From assembly GCA_031271975.1 (NCBI GenBank), contig JAISUR010000014.1, positions 1-63,418 of the forward strand: 63,418 nucleotides of DNA, read 5' to 3'. Origin of the DNA: Propionibacteriaceae bacterium. Lineage in GTDB: Bacteria > Actinomycetota > Actinomycetes > Propionibacteriales > Propionibacteriaceae. The notes beneath the pieces were generated by a model that searched no databases, was not told where the DNA came from, and worked only from the letters and a program-made list of their open reading frames with translations. The translations under genes and the position numbers were made by a program. The stretch's first letter is position 1. Each line of letters starts with the position of its first letter. This document shows, piece after piece, positions 1 to 8,687 of the stretch.

Positions 1-1829
1 ACGAGCGTCGAGAACACCGCCGTGCCCAAGTGATCGGTCGTGAATAGGCCGGTGTCGGGGTCGTAGCTCGCGCCGTCGACAGTGATGGGGTGGGTGATGG
101 GATACGCCGCGTCGCTGACATACGCGCCGGTGTCCGCGTCAGCGTGCACCGGAATGCTCACCGTTTGCCTGGCAACACCGAATCTGGGAGTAGGCCAGCA
201 GTTGATCACACACAAGGCGACCGTGTTGTCCGCATCCTCCAGGCTGGAACCTGCGGTTGCCGATCCGCCAGGCGGATCGAAAACGATGTCGAGCAGATGG
301 TTGCCATCGACAAACAGGAACAGTACGCCCATGTCCAGCCCGGTGATGTCGAGGAAAGCGAGTTCGTTGTCGCGCAGCGACAAGTACGTGATACCTCGCG
401 AGGAGGGTTCAAATGATGTGAGTTTGTTGCCATCCAAGTAGACCCGGTACAGATACGGCTGGCCCGCCACATCTAACGACGTCAGCCGGTTATGCTGGGC
501 GGACAGCGTATCTAGACGCTTGATGCCCGCCAGCGAAAGCGATTCCAGCCCGACCATATCCAGTCCCAGCATGCTGAGGTTCGGCGCCTCGGAGAGGTCG
601 ATGGTGGTGAATTGATTGCCTCCAGATTGAGTATTGCTCAAGTCCAAGTGGTTGAGCTGGTCCATCCCCGTCAGATCAATGTGGGTCAACCGGTTGTCGC
701 CAGCTTCCAACCACGTCAACTCTGACAGCGAGGTGACATCCAGCGACTCAAGTTGGTTCCCGCTCACGTAGAGGCTTTGCAGGCCTTGCGCAGGTGCAAG
801 GTCAAGCATGGTTAGGTTGCTGTTGGCGAGCGTCAAACTTGCTGTGTATGGCGACAGCTGTACCTCGCCGGAGCTGAAGTCGTTGTCGGAAGCGACCACA
901 GTGCGCAGGTTGGGCTGTCCGTTGAGATCAAGCGAAGTCAACTGGTTGCCGGAGACGTCGAGCTTGGTCACACTGGGAGGGAGGTCTGCCACGTTCAGGT
1001 CCGTCAACTGGCATCCGCTGCAGCTGATCGTCTGCAAGGCGGGCAAGTCCGACAGATCCAGGCTGCGTACCGGATTGTTATCCAGCGAGACCAACTGCAA
1101 GTGCTGGAGGTTAGCGGCTTGGAACCCAGTCAACTGGTTGTTGTACAAGTCCAGGCGTTTAACTGCCGGTAAGCCAGACACGTCAATGTCGCTCAGTTCG
1201 TTGGAGGACGCGTCCAGTTGCGTCAAGTTTGGCAGTTGGCCCAACTTAAGCGTCCTGATGTCATTGCCGAATATTGTTAGAGTTTCCAGGCTCGTCAGCT
1301 CACTGGCGTCCAGGCTCGTCAACGAGCTCCCATATGCACTGAGCTCAGTCAACGACGGCAGTCCGGTCAGCTCGACCGACTCCAAATCGGTGCCGTCGAA
1401 CTTGGCATACTGCAACTCGGCCAAACCGGCGATCTTGACGTTGCGGAGCCTCGGATTGTTGTAGGCGTCCAGCCTGCGCAGGTGGCTCAACATGCTCACG
1501 TCCAGGCTGGTCAAGTCCAGGGTAGCCCAGTCATTGCTCGCTGCGTACAAGACCTCCAGGTTTGGAAAGTGTCCCACCCCTGTGACATCTGTCACCGGGG
1601 GGTAGATGTAGCCAGCGCCCAGGCTCATCTCGGTGACATCGCGAGTCTCGTCATCTTCCAGGTATCCGTTCCCGTTGGTGTCGTAGACCGCCGCCACCAT
1701 CGCTCGAAATGACGCATCGGGAAACTCGGTCGCATCGATCGGCACTCCGGCGGCGAAGGCCGGCGGCGCGGCCGTGAGCAGGCTGACGGTCAAAGCGAGA
1801 GCGGCTGCGAAGGAAACTGCGTTGCGCAT
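1..1829 (-). CDS. Secreted leucine-rich repeat surface protein (3' end beyond window)
   Basis: The reading frame is open to the left edge, so only the first 609 residues are visible. It starts at an ATG (1827-1829) with an AAAGGTG ribosome site just upstream. Residues 1-27 form a classic Sec signal peptide (MRNAVSF, hydrophobic core, AFAA cleavage region). An EF-hand-like stretch (DTNGNGYLEDDE) follows near residue 50. Then come about twenty leucine-rich repeats of 20-23 residues with the pattern LxxLxLxxNxLTSLDxSxLPxL, typical of internalin-like bacterial LRR proteins. Such proteins are exported and usually bind protein or glycan ligands. Near residue 575 the repeats give way to a non-repeat region (VDGASYDPDTG). 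Surface anchoring would be encoded outside the window, so the anchoring mode is unknown. It lies 25 bp downstream of the SLH-like fragment on the same strand. Confidence 0.85.
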   Translation of the reverse strand, partial: MRNAVSFAAALALTVSLLTAAPPAFAAGVPIDATEFPDASFRAMVAAVYDTNGNGYLEDDETRDVTEMSLGAGYIYPPVTDVTGVGHFPNLEVLYAASNDWATLDLTSLDVSMLSHLRRLDAYNNPRLRNVKIAGLAELQYAKFDGTDLESVELTGLPSLTELSAYGSSLTSLDASELTSLETLTIFGNDIRTLKLGQLPNLTQLDASSNELSDIDVSGLPAVKRLDLYNNQLTGFQAANLQHLQLVSLDNNPVRSLDLSDLPALQTISCSGCQLTDLNVADLPPSVTKLDVSGNQLTSLDLNGQPNLRTVVASDNDFSSGEVQLSPYTASLTLANSNLTMLDLAPAQGLQSLYVSGNQLESLDVTSLSELTWLEAGDNRLTHIDLTGMDQLNHLDLSNTQSGGNQFTTIDLSEAPNLSMLGLDMVGLESLSLAGIKRLDTLSAQHNRLTSLDVAGQPYLYRVYLDGNKLTSFEPSSRGITYLSLRDNELAFLDITGLDMGVLFLFVDGNHLLDIVFDPPGGSATAGSSLEDADNTVALCVINCWPTPRFGVARQTVSIPVHADADTGAYVSDAAYPITHPITVDGASYDPDTGLFTTDHLGTAVFSTL

Positions 1830-1854
1830 CGGGGACACACCTTTCGACGGGGCT

Positions 1855-2046
1855 TCAGCGTACCAAGGAGCGGCATAGGAACGCCGCGATCTCGTCGCGG
1901 GTGACGTTCCTGGCAGGGAAAAAGTTCGGATTCGCAGTCGCCAAACCATTCGCGACCATCCACTCAACATCCCAAGCAAACGTGTCCGTCTTGGGCACAT
2001 CCTGGAACGTCGCCGCGGCAGGCATCGCAAACGAACCAACACCCAT
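1855..2046 (-). pseudogene. Orphan SLH-like repeat fragment
   Basis: This frame of 63 codons encodes one SLH-like repeat. Key parts are TFQDVPKTDTFAWDVEWMVANGL (written here in pieces: TFQDVPKTDT, FAWDVEWMVANGL), NFFPARNVTRDEIAAFLCRSL and a stop. The pattern F.DVP....F..DI.WM...G...........P...VTRDE.AAFL.R is the actinobacterial version of an S-layer homology repeat. In actinobacteria this usually occurs as two or three copies at the C-terminus of large secreted proteins. Here only one copy exists, with no signal peptide and no Shine-Dalgarno sequence at its ATG. A stop codon lies three codons upstream of that ATG. It is best read as the 3' remnant of a larger surface protein gene lost by deletion between dinB and the LRR gene. 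A short expressed protein cannot be excluded. Confidence 0.5.
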
Positions 2047-2071
2047 GGCTAATCATGGCACATGGCGCCGG

Positions 2072-3376
2072 TCATTCCGCAGCGGGCCCGAGGTGGAGAG
2101 CCGGGTCGTCCATGTCAAAGGTGCGCACTGGGCCGGGGCCCGTCTCGGCCGTCTCAAAGCGGACAGTGACGCGGCCCAAGCCGGAGCCCCACACCCAGCC
2201 GGAGCCAAACTCGTCATGGTGGGCGTCGGCGCCAGGCAGCCACAACAGCGGGCGGCGCGTCAGCGGGGCCGACGTCTCCTCCACCACTGGCGCTTGCTCG
2301 GAGGCCTCCAACTCGAACAGCGGTTCTTGGGCGACATCCGTGAAGCCCGAGACTCCCACACCCAGCAGGCGCACTCCCCCGCTGACATCGAGCCCGTCCA
2401 GCAGCGACTCGGCCACCGACGCGATGCGTTCGGGGGAATCCGTCGCCCCTTCCAGAGTGCGGGAACGGCTGGTGTGGGAGAAATCGGGCCAGCGCGCCTT
2501 GACCGTGATCGTGCGGGCAAAGAAGCCGGCTTTCGCGAGGCGCGCGGCTACCAGGCGCGAATGCCGGACTGCGACGGCGTTCAACTGCGCACGGTCGGCT
2601 ATGTCCGCCTCGAAAGTGTCCTCGACCGAGATGGACTTGGCCTCGCGCACCGGCACCACCTCGCGGTCGTCTTCGGCGCGCGCGATGTGGAACAGGTGCG
2701 TGCCCATGGCGTTGCCCAGCTCGCGCACCAGCTCCTTGCGCGACAGCGCCTGAATGTCGGCGACCGTCTTCACGCCGAGGCGCGAGAGCCGTTCCATCGT
2801 GGCAGGGCCCACTCCAGGAACAGCCCGGGCCGGCAGCGGCGCGATTGTCTCCACCTCTTTGCCGGCCGGTACGAGGCACACGCCATTGGGCTTGGCCAAC
2901 TCCGAGGCCACCTTCGCCATGAACTTGGACGTGCCCAGGCCCACCGACGCCGTCAGCCCGCCCGTGCGCGCGGAGACTTCGGCACGCACCGACTCGGCCA
3001 AGGCGACAAGTTGCGCGTCGCTGGCGCCTTGGTGTCGCCGGGCCAAGTCCACGAAGGCTTCGTCCAGGCTCATAGCTTCGACCAGGTCGGACTGTTCGCC
3101 CAGGATGGTCATCACGATCTTGCTGGATTCCCGATAGGCGCGGAAGCGGCCCGCCAAGAAGGCGGCGTTCGGGCAGAGCCGCCGGGCCTCGTGCATGGGC
3201 ATGGCCGAGTGGACGCCGAAGACTCTCGCCTCGTAGGACGCCGTCGACACTACGCCGCGCATACCGACACCGCCGACTATCACCGGCTTGCCCCGCAACG
3301 ACGGCTTGTCGCGCTGCTCGACGGCAGCGAAGAACGCGTCCAAGTCGAGATGCATGATCGTCGGGGCGGACCGCAC
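2072..3376 (-). CDS. dinB: DNA polymerase IV (Y family)
   Basis: Y-family translesion polymerase of 434 residues, slightly longer than the usual 350-410. The palm motif HLDLDAFFAAVEQRD (near residue 10) and the SLDEAFVDL motif (near residue 104) carry the metal-binding Asp and Glu residues. SVGLGTSKFMAKVASELAKPNG and the helix-hairpin-helix region (PGVGPATMERLSRLGVKTVADIQ) follow, then the little-finger domain. The C-terminal tail after residue 370 is Pro/Glu-rich and does not show a clear beta-clamp motif by eye. It is the last gene of the rph-rdgB-thyA-folA-dinB run, starting 3 bp after the folA stop, so it is probably cotranscribed with nucleotide synthesis genes. A different family assignment is unlikely. 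Confidence 0.95.
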   Translation of the reverse strand: MRSAPTIMHLDLDAFFAAVEQRDKPSLRGKPVIVGGVGMRGVVSTASYEARVFGVHSAMPMHEARRLCPNAAFLAGRFRAYRESSKIVMTILGEQSDLVEAMSLDEAFVDLARRHQGASDAQLVALAESVRAEVSARTGGLTASVGLGTSKFMAKVASELAKPNGVCLVPAGKEVETIAPLPARAVPGVGPATMERLSRLGVKTVADIQALSRKELVRELGNAMGTHLFHIARAEDDREVVPVREAKSISVEDTFEADIADRAQLNAVAVRHSRLVAARLAKAGFFARTITVKARWPDFSHTSRSRTLEGATDSPERIASVAESLLDGLDVSGGVRLLGVGVSGFTDVAQEPLFELEASEQAPVVEETSAPLTRRPLLWLPGADAHHDEFGSGWVWGSGLGRVTVRFETAETGPGPVRTFDMDDPALHLGPAAE

Positions 3377-3379
3377 GGC

Positions 3380-3937
3380 CTACTCCGATTCTGGATCGGG
3401 CTCCGCCGGAACGACCGGGAACGGCTCCGGCGAGCCGATGCGCTGGTAGGCGACAAAGTCAAACTCGCCGTGAGGCTCGCGGGACACTTCCCGCCACAGT
3501 GCCGGGTCGATCTGGGGGAAGTGCGCGTCTCCGACCGGGGCGGCGTGAACTTCGGTGATGTCGAGGTCGCTCAGGAACGGCCAAGCCTGCTCGTAGACGC
3601 GCGCGCCACCGGCCACGAAGGCCGGCCGATCCGCCTCGGCGGCGACCTCCAGCGCCTCTTCCAGCGAATGCACCCAGACCACCTGCGTGGGCGTGCCATC
3701 CAACGCGGCGGGCAATCCGGAGAAACCCGGGGTCGGCTCACGTCGGCTCACCACGATGGACACCCGGCCCGGCAGCGGCCTTCCGATCGATTCGAAGGTA
3801 ACCCGCCCCATGATCAGCGAGGCCCCCATCGTCACCTGCTTGAAGCGGCGAAAATCCTCCGGCAGATGCCAAGGCAGGCCCTGGTCGCGGCCTATCACGC
3901 CGTTCGCACCCACCGCCGCAATCGCCGTCAGTTTCAT
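3380..3937 (-). CDS. folA: Dihydrofolate reductase
   Basis: NADPH-dependent reduction of dihydrofolate to tetrahydrofolate, recycling the folate oxidised by the neighbouring thymidylate synthase. The 185-residue protein starts MKLTAIAAVGANGVIGRD and has the DHFR motifs LPWHLPEDFRRFK (active-site Trp and acidic residue), MGRVTFESIGRPLPGR (cofactor loop), SIVVSRR and FVAGGARVYEQA. A C-terminal Pro/Glu-rich tail (EPFPVVPAEPDPESE) extends the normal fold. The stop is 1 bp from the thyA stop-side neighbour and 3 bp from dinB, placing it in one transcript with both. The thyA-folA order is the usual one in many bacteria. Confidence 0.96.
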   Translation of the reverse strand: MKLTAIAAVGANGVIGRDQGLPWHLPEDFRRFKQVTMGASLIMGRVTFESIGRPLPGRVSIVVSRREPTPGFSGLPAALDGTPTQVVWVHSLEEALEVAAEADRPAFVAGGARVYEQAWPFLSDLDITEVHAAPVGDAHFPQIDPALWREVSREPHGEFDFVAYQRIGSPEPFPVVPAEPDPESE

Positions 3938-3938
3938 G

Positions 3939-4733
3939 TCACACCGCTATCGGGGCCTTGATGCCGGGATGCGGATCGTAGCCCACCACCTCGATGTCGG
4001 CCAAGGTGAACTGGTCGATCTCGCGCACATCGGGATTGAGCACCAGCTTCGGCAAGGGGCGCGGATCCCGGGACAACTGGAGCTTGGCTTGCTCGACATG
4101 GTTGTTGTAGAGATGCGTATCGCCCAGCACATGCACGAAATCGCCCACGCCCAAACCCGCGACTTGCGCGATCAAGTGTGTCAGCAGGGCGTAGGAAGCG
4201 ATGTTGAACGGGACGCCCAAGAAGATGTCCGCCGAGCGCTGGTACAGCTGGCAGCTCAGCTTGTCCCCAGCCACATAGAACTGGAAGAAAGCGTGGCACG
4301 GCGGCAACGCCATCTGCGGAAGCTGGGCGACGTTCCACGCCGAGACGATGTGCCGGCGGGAATCCGGGTTGGTCTTGACGGACTCGATCACAGCCTTGAT
4401 CTGATCCACGTGGCCGCCGTCCGGCGTGGGCCAAGAACGCCACTGATACCCGTAGATAGGGCCCAGCTCGCCGTCCGGGCCGGCCCACTCGTCCCAGATC
4501 GTGATGTTGTTCTCGTGCAGCCAAGCGACATTCGTCGAACCGCGCAGGAACCACAGCAGTTCGCCGAAGACGGAACGCGTGTGCAGCTTCTTCGTCGTCA
4601 GCAGCGGGAAACCGGCGTTCAGATCGAAGCGCATTTGGTAGCCGAAGACAGAGCGCGTGCCCGTGCCCGTCCGGTCCGACTTCGGCGTACCGTTGGCCAG
4701 CACGTGGTCCAAGAGGTCCAAGTATTGCTTCAT
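3939..4733 (-). CDS. thyA: Thymidylate synthase
   Basis: Folate-dependent methylation of dUMP to dTMP. The 264-residue length equals that of E. coli ThyA. Visible motifs are [20 protein letters not shown], the catalytic-cysteine motif [10 protein letters not shown], and [27 protein letters not shown], which includes the dUMP-binding Arg/Ser/Asp residues. The ATG overlaps the TGA of rdgB (ATGA, 4730-4733). Its Shine-Dalgarno sequence (GGGAGG) lies inside the last codons of rdgB. That part of rdgB is derived from or adjacent to a REP-like element. Translation of thyA is therefore likely coupled to rdgB. Confidence 0.97.
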   Translation of the reverse strand: MKQYLDLLDHVLANGTPKSDRTGTGTRSVFGYQMRFDLNAGFPLLTTKKLHTRSVFGELLWFLRGSTNVAWLHENNITIWDEWAGPDGELGPIYGYQWRSWPTPDGGHVDQIKAVIESVKTNPDSRRHIVSAWNVAQLPQMALPPCHAFFQFYVAGDKLSCQLYQRSADIFLGVPFNIASYALLTHLIAQVAGLGVGDFVHVLGDTHLYNNHVEQAKLQLSRDPRPLPKLVLNPDVREIDQFTLADIEVVGYDPHPGIKAPIAV

Positions 4734-5476
4734 AGGGAGCCTCCCTCTGGTTCGGGCTTCCCCAGCCCGTCATGCCGGGCTGGGTTCGGCAGCTCCGGAA
4801 GCAGTCCGGCTGGCTGGGGTGTGGAAACGGACTGCGTCCGAGATCCCGGAACGAGTCCGGGATGACGGTTGGGTAGCATGACTGACTGCAGGATAGGCAG
4901 GAGCGCCGCCGCCGCTTTGGCACGGTGCGAAATGGCGTCCTTTTCAGCCGGCGACAGCTCCGCGTTCGTGCGGCCGTCCGCCTCGTCGGCGACGAAAATC
5001 GGGTCGTAGCCGAAGCCGTTGCCCCCGCGCGGTTCCAGGACGAGCTTGCCCTCCATCGCGGCGCGCACCACGTGTTCTTGGCCGGACGGCGTCACCAGCG
5101 CCATCGCGCACACGAAACGGGCCGCGCGGTCGGCGTATTCGGTGTCGGAAAGCTGGGCGATCAGCAGCCGCAGGTTGGCCTCGTCGCCAGCCCCCGGCCC
5201 CGCCCAGCGGGCCGAACGGACGCCGGGCATGTTGTTCAGCAGGTCAACTTCCAAGCCGGAGTCGTCGGCGATCGCCACCTCACCGGTGGCCTGGGCCGCG
5301 GCGCGGGCTTTGATCAGCGCGTTCCCCGCAAAGGTGCGCTCCGTTTCGGCGGGCTCCGGATACGGCGCGACCTCGTCCAACCCGACCACCTTCGCATCCA
5401 AGCCCGCGCGGTCGAAAATGCGCTGCATTTCCACGCCCTTCTTGGCGTTGTGCGTAGCCAGAACGATGCGGATCAC
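4730..5476 (-). CDS. rdgB: XTP/dITP pyrophosphatase (HAM1/RdgB) with REP-derived C-terminal tail
   Basis: House-cleaning nucleotide pyrophosphatase that removes dITP, XTP and related non-canonical triphosphates. The GTG start overlaps the rph stop as GTGA. N-terminal [38 protein letters not shown] and [11 protein letters not shown] are the family signatures. [14 protein letters not shown] near residue 180 marks the normal end of the domain. The protein then runs about 50 residues further than family members. This tail contains [13 protein letters not shown] and is encoded by the REP-like repeat pair at 4761-4868. The extension probably arose when the repeat replaced the original stop codon. 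The tail is unlikely to be needed for catalysis. Confidence 0.92.
   Translation of the reverse strand: MIRIVLATHNAKKGVEMQRIFDRAGLDAKVVGLDEVAPYPEPAETERTFAGNALIKARAAAQATGEVAIADDSGLEVDLLNNMPGVRSARWAGPGAGDEANLRLLIAQLSDTEYADRAARFVCAMALVTPSGQEHVVRAAMEGKLVLEPRGGNGFGYDPIFVADEADGRTNAELSPAEKDAISHRAKAAAALLPILQSVMLPNRHPGLVPGSRTQSVSTPQPAGLLPELPNPARHDGLGKPEPEGGSL
4761..4868. repeat. Inverted pair of REP-like palindromes inside the rdgB 3' end
   Basis: Two copies of the window's REP-like unit lie head to head. The right copy (about 4828-4868) reads CGGACTGCGTCCG, GAGAT, CCCGGAACGAGTCCGGG, ATGACGG, i.e. two hairpins and a conserved tail. The left copy (about 4761-4812) is a degraded reverse complement starting CCCGTCATGCCGGG. 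Pairs of this kind resemble BIME arrangements in other bacteria. The pair is translated as the C-terminal tail of RdgB. Related units are at 7901, 19961, 24244, 34691 and 54001. Confidence 0.75.
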
Positions 5477-6198
5477 CGGGCGAGCGCCTCCTGCTGCAGG
5501 CGCGTCAACTCGGCGCAGCCCGCCATGCCCAAATCCAACAGCGCGTCCAGCATGGCCCGGTCGAACGGCTCTCCCTCGGCCGTGCCCTGCACCTCCACCA
5601 GGCCGCCGGCGCCCGTGGCGACGACGTTCAGATCGACGTCGGCCCTGGAGTCTTCCGCGTAGCAAAGATCGAGCATCGGGACGCCACCCACGACGCCCAC
5701 CGACACAGCGGCCACCGAGCCTTTCAGCGGCTCCGCGACCAGCAGGTTTCGCTCGCGGAGCCAACTGACCGCGTCCGACAGCGCCACAAAGGCCCCAGTG
5801 ATCGAAGCCGTGCGCGTGCCGCCGTCGGCTTGGATCACGTCGCAATCGAGGATGATCGTGTTCTCCCCCAGTGCCGCATAGTCGATGACGGCCCGCAGCG
5901 ACCGGCCAATCAGCCGCGAGATCTCATGGGTGCGCCCGCCGATCTTGCCGCGCACCGACTCCCGGTCGTTGCGCTCGTTCGTGGCCCGGGGCAGCATCGC
6001 GTATTCGCTGGTCACCCAGCCCAAGCCGGACCCTTTGCGCCAGCGCGGCACCCCTTCCGTGACCGACGCGGCAACCAACACCTTCGTCTTCCCGAACTCG
6101 ATCAACGCCGAACCCTCAGCTTGATCCAGCCAATTTCTGGTGATGGTGACCGGACGCAACTGATCGTCCGCCCGGCCGTCGATACGCACTTGACCCAT
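5473..6198 (-). CDS. rph: Ribonuclease PH
   Basis: Phosphorolytic 3'-to-5' exoribonuclease that trims tRNA 3' ends. Motifs include [88 protein letters not shown] and [22 protein letters not shown], all diagnostic. The start chosen (ATG 6196-6198) gives 241 residues and aligns with known RNase PH N-termini. A longer frame with an ATG at 6259-6261 would add 21 unconserved residues. The gene overlaps rdgB by GTGA. Rph-rdgB adjacency, with murI nearby, is conserved in actinobacteria. Confidence 0.95.
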   Translation of the reverse strand: MGQVRIDGRADDQLRPVTITRNWLDQAEGSALIEFGKTKVLVAASVTEGVPRWRKGSGLGWVTSEYAMLPRATNERNDRESVRGKIGGRTHEISRLIGRSLRAVIDYAALGENTIILDCDVIQADGGTRTASITGAFVALSDAVSWLRERNLLVAEPLKGSVAAVSVGVVGGVPMLDLCYAEDSRADVDLNVVATGAGGLVEVQGTAEGEPFDRAMLDALLDLGMAGCAELTRLQQEALAR

Positions 6199-6299
6199 GG
6201 GAGACAGCCTAGACGCTGGCGGGGACAATTCCGGCGAGTCGGCGATCGCGTTGCCAGACATCGAACACCAGTGGCGGCGTTTTACCGTACAATAGCGGC

Positions 6300-6560
6300 A
6301 TGTTGAAAGGTGAGCGTCTGGATTTGCGGTTGACGACCGACGAGAAGGCCGCTGTTGAGCGTGCCGCCGTGATCACGGGGAGCACGACGGCAGGGTTCGC
6401 CAAAGCGTCCATGCTCGACGCCGCCCACAGGATCATCGCGGAAGCGAACACCTGGCGGCTCGGCGAGGCCGACTGGGACGCATTCACCGCAGCCTTGTCC
6501 GGGCCTGCGGATCCCCGCTGGGAGGCGTTCTTGGCAGAGCCTTCGGTGTGGCAGCAGTGA
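6300..6560 (+). CDS. DUF1778 (TacA-like) antitoxin
   Basis: The 86-residue protein starts [27 protein letters not shown], the ribbon-helix-helix pattern of DUF1778 antitoxins. It ends in an acidic/aromatic tail ([12 protein letters not shown]) of the kind that wraps the partner toxin. The next gene is an acetyltransferase overlapping by 13 bp, which is the standard TacA-TacT/AtaR-AtaT layout. The antitoxin would neutralise the toxin and repress the operon. A TACAAT -10-like element (6288-6293) ends 6 bp before the ATG, so the transcript may be leaderless. The pair sits between rph and murI, which are neighbours in other actinobacteria, so it may be an acquired module. Confidence 0.85.
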   Translation: MLKGERLDLRLTTDEKAAVERAAVITGSTTAGFAKASMLDAAHRIIAEANTWRLGEADWDAFTAALSGPADPRWEAFLAEPSVWQQ

Positions 6561-7033
6561 CGCTGCAGGCGCCCCGTCCGTTGTCAGACGCCGACCTGCT
6601 GACCGGGTTTGATTCGGGTGTGGCCAGCTTGGACCTCTGGCTGATTCGGACAGCTCGCCGCGCCCAACGCGGCCACACCGCCGAAACGTATGTTGTCGTC
6701 AACTCAGACGCCCAGATAGTGGCCGGCTACTACTGCCTGTCCGCTTCTTCCGTCGCTCGCGCCCTGGCCAACGGCTGGCTGGCCCGCAACACGCCCGACC
6801 CGATTCCGGTGATACTGCTGGGCCGGCTGGCCGTAGATTCCCGCTACCAGGGAATCGGCTTGGGCGCGTCACTCCTGCGCGACGCCGCCAACCGCGCCAC
6901 ACAAGCCAGCAGAATCCTCGGCGCGCGAGCCCTCCTGGTCGACGCCATCGATGAAACTGCGGCTGCGTTCTACCGCAAACACATGTTTGAACCGTTTGCC
7001 GAGAATCCGCTGCGGCTCTACCACCGCCTCTAG
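6548..7033 (+). CDS. GNAT-family acetyltransferase toxin (TacT/AtaT-like)
   Basis: A 161-residue GCN5-related N-acetyltransferase starting at a GTG inside the antitoxin gene. The N-terminus (DADLLTGFDSGVASLDLWLIRTARRAQRG) and VVVNSDAQIVAGYYCLSASSV are typical of toxin GNATs. The acetyl-CoA site is LLGRLAVDSRYQGIGLGASLLRDAANRA (R/Q-x-x-G-x-G/A pattern QGIGLG). LLVDAIDETAAAFYRKHMFEPF completes the fold. Family members acetylate aminoacyl-tRNAs and block translation. The target aminoacyl-tRNA here cannot be read from sequence. The 13-bp overlap with the DUF1778 gene supports the toxin role over a housekeeping acetyltransferase. Confidence 0.85.
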   Translation: MAAVTLQAPRPLSDADLLTGFDSGVASLDLWLIRTARRAQRGHTAETYVVVNSDAQIVAGYYCLSASSVARALANGWLARNTPDPIPVILLGRLAVDSRYQGIGLGASLLRDAANRATQASRILGARALLVDAIDETAAAFYRKHMFEPFAENPLRLYHRL

Positions 7034-7041
7034 GAGGCGGC

Positions 7042-7830
7042 TCAGACCGCGTAGACCTGTTCCACTTCCGTCACGAAGTTGCCCAGCAGGCGGCGGCCGA
7101 GGGTTTCGAAAAGTTCTGGGGCGCCAGTCGTCAAGAAACGGCGAGCCGGGTTGCTGGAGGGGCTGAGCAGGCCCAGATCGGTAAGCGTGGCGTAGGTGTC
7201 GCGGGCGCATTCCTCGGCGGACGAGACCAGGGCGACGCCCTCGCCCATCACATATGAGATGACGCCGGTGAGCAGCGGGTAATGGGTGCATCCCAGGATG
7301 AGGGTGTCGATCTCCGCCTCGCGCAGCGGCAGCAGATACTCGCGGGCGGTCTGCAAGAGTTCCGTGCCGCCGGTGATCCCGGCTTCCACGTATTGCACGA
7401 AGAGCGGGCATGGCTGGGTGACCAGGTCGACGCCGGGGACAGCCGCGATAGCGTCGTCGTAGCTGAGCGAAGTGGCCGTGGCGTGGGTGCAGATGACGCC
7501 TATCCGCCCATTGCGGGTGAGCTTGACGGCCCGGCGCGCGGCGGGGAGGATCACGTCGATGACGGGCACGTCGTAGCGCTCGCGGGCGTCGCGCAGCACC
7601 GCCGATGACGCCGAATTGCAGGCTATGACAAGGGCCTTCACATCTTGGCGGACGAGGTAGTCCAGGCATTCCAGGGCGTATTCGCGCACTTCGGGGAGCT
7701 TCTTCGGGCCGTACGGCGCACGGGCCGTATCGCCGAGATAGACCATGGACTCGCCAGGCAACTGGTCGATGATCGCCCGGGCCACAGTCAGGCCGCCGAA
7801 GCCCGAGTCGAACACACCTATTGGACGCAC
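7042..7830 (-). CDS. murI: Glutamate racemase
   Basis: Converts L- to D-glutamate for peptidoglycan. The start is GTG (7828-7830), giving 262 residues. The two catalytic cysteines lie in ALVIACNSASSAVLRD and LILGCTHYPLL. The N-terminus IGVFDSGFGGLTVAR and the YLGDTARAPYGPK segment are family hallmarks. It is convergent with the GNAT toxin gene (8 bp apart) and downstream of a REP-like element. MurI near rph, rdgB and clpS is a conserved actinobacterial arrangement. Confidence 0.96.
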   Translation of the reverse strand: MRPIGVFDSGFGGLTVARAIIDQLPGESMVYLGDTARAPYGPKKLPEVREYALECLDYLVRQDVKALVIACNSASSAVLRDARERYDVPVIDVILPAARRAVKLTRNGRIGVICTHATATSLSYDDAIAAVPGVDLVTQPCPLFVQYVEAGITGGTELLQTAREYLLPLREAEIDTLILGCTHYPLLTGVISYVMGEGVALVSSAEECARDTYATLTDLGLLSPSSNPARRFLTTGAPELFETLGRRLLGNFVTEVEQVYAV

Positions 7831-7900
7831 GTGGGTGAGTTTACAGACATCCCGCTAACGCAGTCCGTGTTCCCCGCCAGGGGCACCCCTGCGGGGTGCA

Positions 7901-7984
7901 TGGGACTACGTCCCAAGATGCCGGAACAAGTCCGGCATGACGGAGTGGGGAATGATGGAACAAGGCCGGCATGACGGAGTGGGG
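7901..7984. repeat. REP-like palindromes, tandem copies
   Basis: One full unit (GGACTACGTCCC, AAGATGCCGGAACAAGTCCGG, CATGACGGAGTGGGG in succession) is followed directly by a second, truncated copy of its right half (ATGATGGAACAAGGCCGGCA, TGACGGAGTGGGG). The last bases (GGAGTGGGG) lie 8 bp before the ATG of the following lipoprotein gene and could serve as its ribosome site. Confidence 0.75.
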
Positions 7985-7986
7985 AT

Positions 7987-8679
7987 ATGCTCCCGTGCAT
8001 GAGACGGGCGGTGGTTGCGGCGGCTTTGGTGCTGGCGGGGTGCGCGCAAGTCGTGCCTGTGAATACGCCGACTGCCGTCCCCACGGCGACAGCGACGCCC
8101 GTTCCGACGGCGGCGACGCCGGCCAACGTGCTCGACTCGTTGCGGGTGATCCCGCGGCCACGCTCCGTCGACTACCAGCGGGAGGCTTTCGGGCCGGCCT
8201 GGGAAGACGTGGACAACAACGGCTGCAACACCAGGGACGACATCTTGGCCCGCGACGTGGATAAGACGCAGAAGTACGCGATGCGCAAACAGGGCTCTTG
8301 CGACCACGACATGATTTCGGGCACGTGGCACGACCCGTACACCGGAGAAACGCTCACCTTCACCGACCTCAAAGACGTGGCGCAGGCGCAGGCGATCCAG
8401 ATCGAGCACATCGTTGCGCTGTCCGTGGCTTGGCGCTACGGCGCCAACGAGTGGGACTACGAAAAGCGCGTCCAGTTCGCCAACGACCCGGACAACCTGC
8501 AAGCAGCCGGTGCGCAAGCCAATACTGAGAAGGCGGGCGCGGACGCAGCCGCGTGGCGTCCCAAGAAGCCGTACCAATGCGATTTCGCGACCCGCTATGT
8601 CGCCGTCAAGGCTAAATGGGACTTGGCCGTGGACAACTCTGAAAAGGCCGCGCTGGCCGAAATGCTGGAAACCTGCTGA
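7987..8679 (+). CDS. Secreted HNH-type nuclease lipoprotein (DUF1524/GmrSD_C-like)
   Basis: A 230-residue protein with an N-terminal lipoprotein signal ending in LVLAGC (Cys19), a Pro/Thr-rich linker (NTPTAVPTATATPVPTAAT) and one globular domain. The domain has NGCNTRDDILARD near residue 80 and the catalytic-type motif IEHIVALSVAW near residue 140. FANDPDNLQAAGAQANTEKAGADAAAWRP follows. This matches the HNH/beta-beta-alpha-metal nuclease domain found in many secreted actinobacterial proteins. The His in EHIVALS is the expected general base. The likely role is degradation of extracellular DNA for nutrients or defence. The start relies on the GGAGTGGGG stretch from the REP unit; an internal ATG at 7999 is the alternative. 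Confidence 0.85.
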   Translation: MLPCMRRAVVAAALVLAGCAQVVPVNTPTAVPTATATPVPTAATPANVLDSLRVIPRPRSVDYQREAFGPAWEDVDNNGCNTRDDILARDVDKTQKYAMRKQGSCDHDMISGTWHDPYTGETLTFTDLKDVAQAQAIQIEHIVALSVAWRYGANEWDYEKRVQFANDPDNLQAAGAQANTEKAGADAAAWRPKKPYQCDFATRYVAVKAKWDLAVDNSEKAALAEMLETC

Positions 8680-8687
8680 AAAGGGAC

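Noticed and set aside
1901-3961. Long plus-strand open frame (686 codons) opposite dinB and folA
   Set aside because: Antisense artefact of third-position GC bias; the minus-strand genes have clear catalytic motifs.
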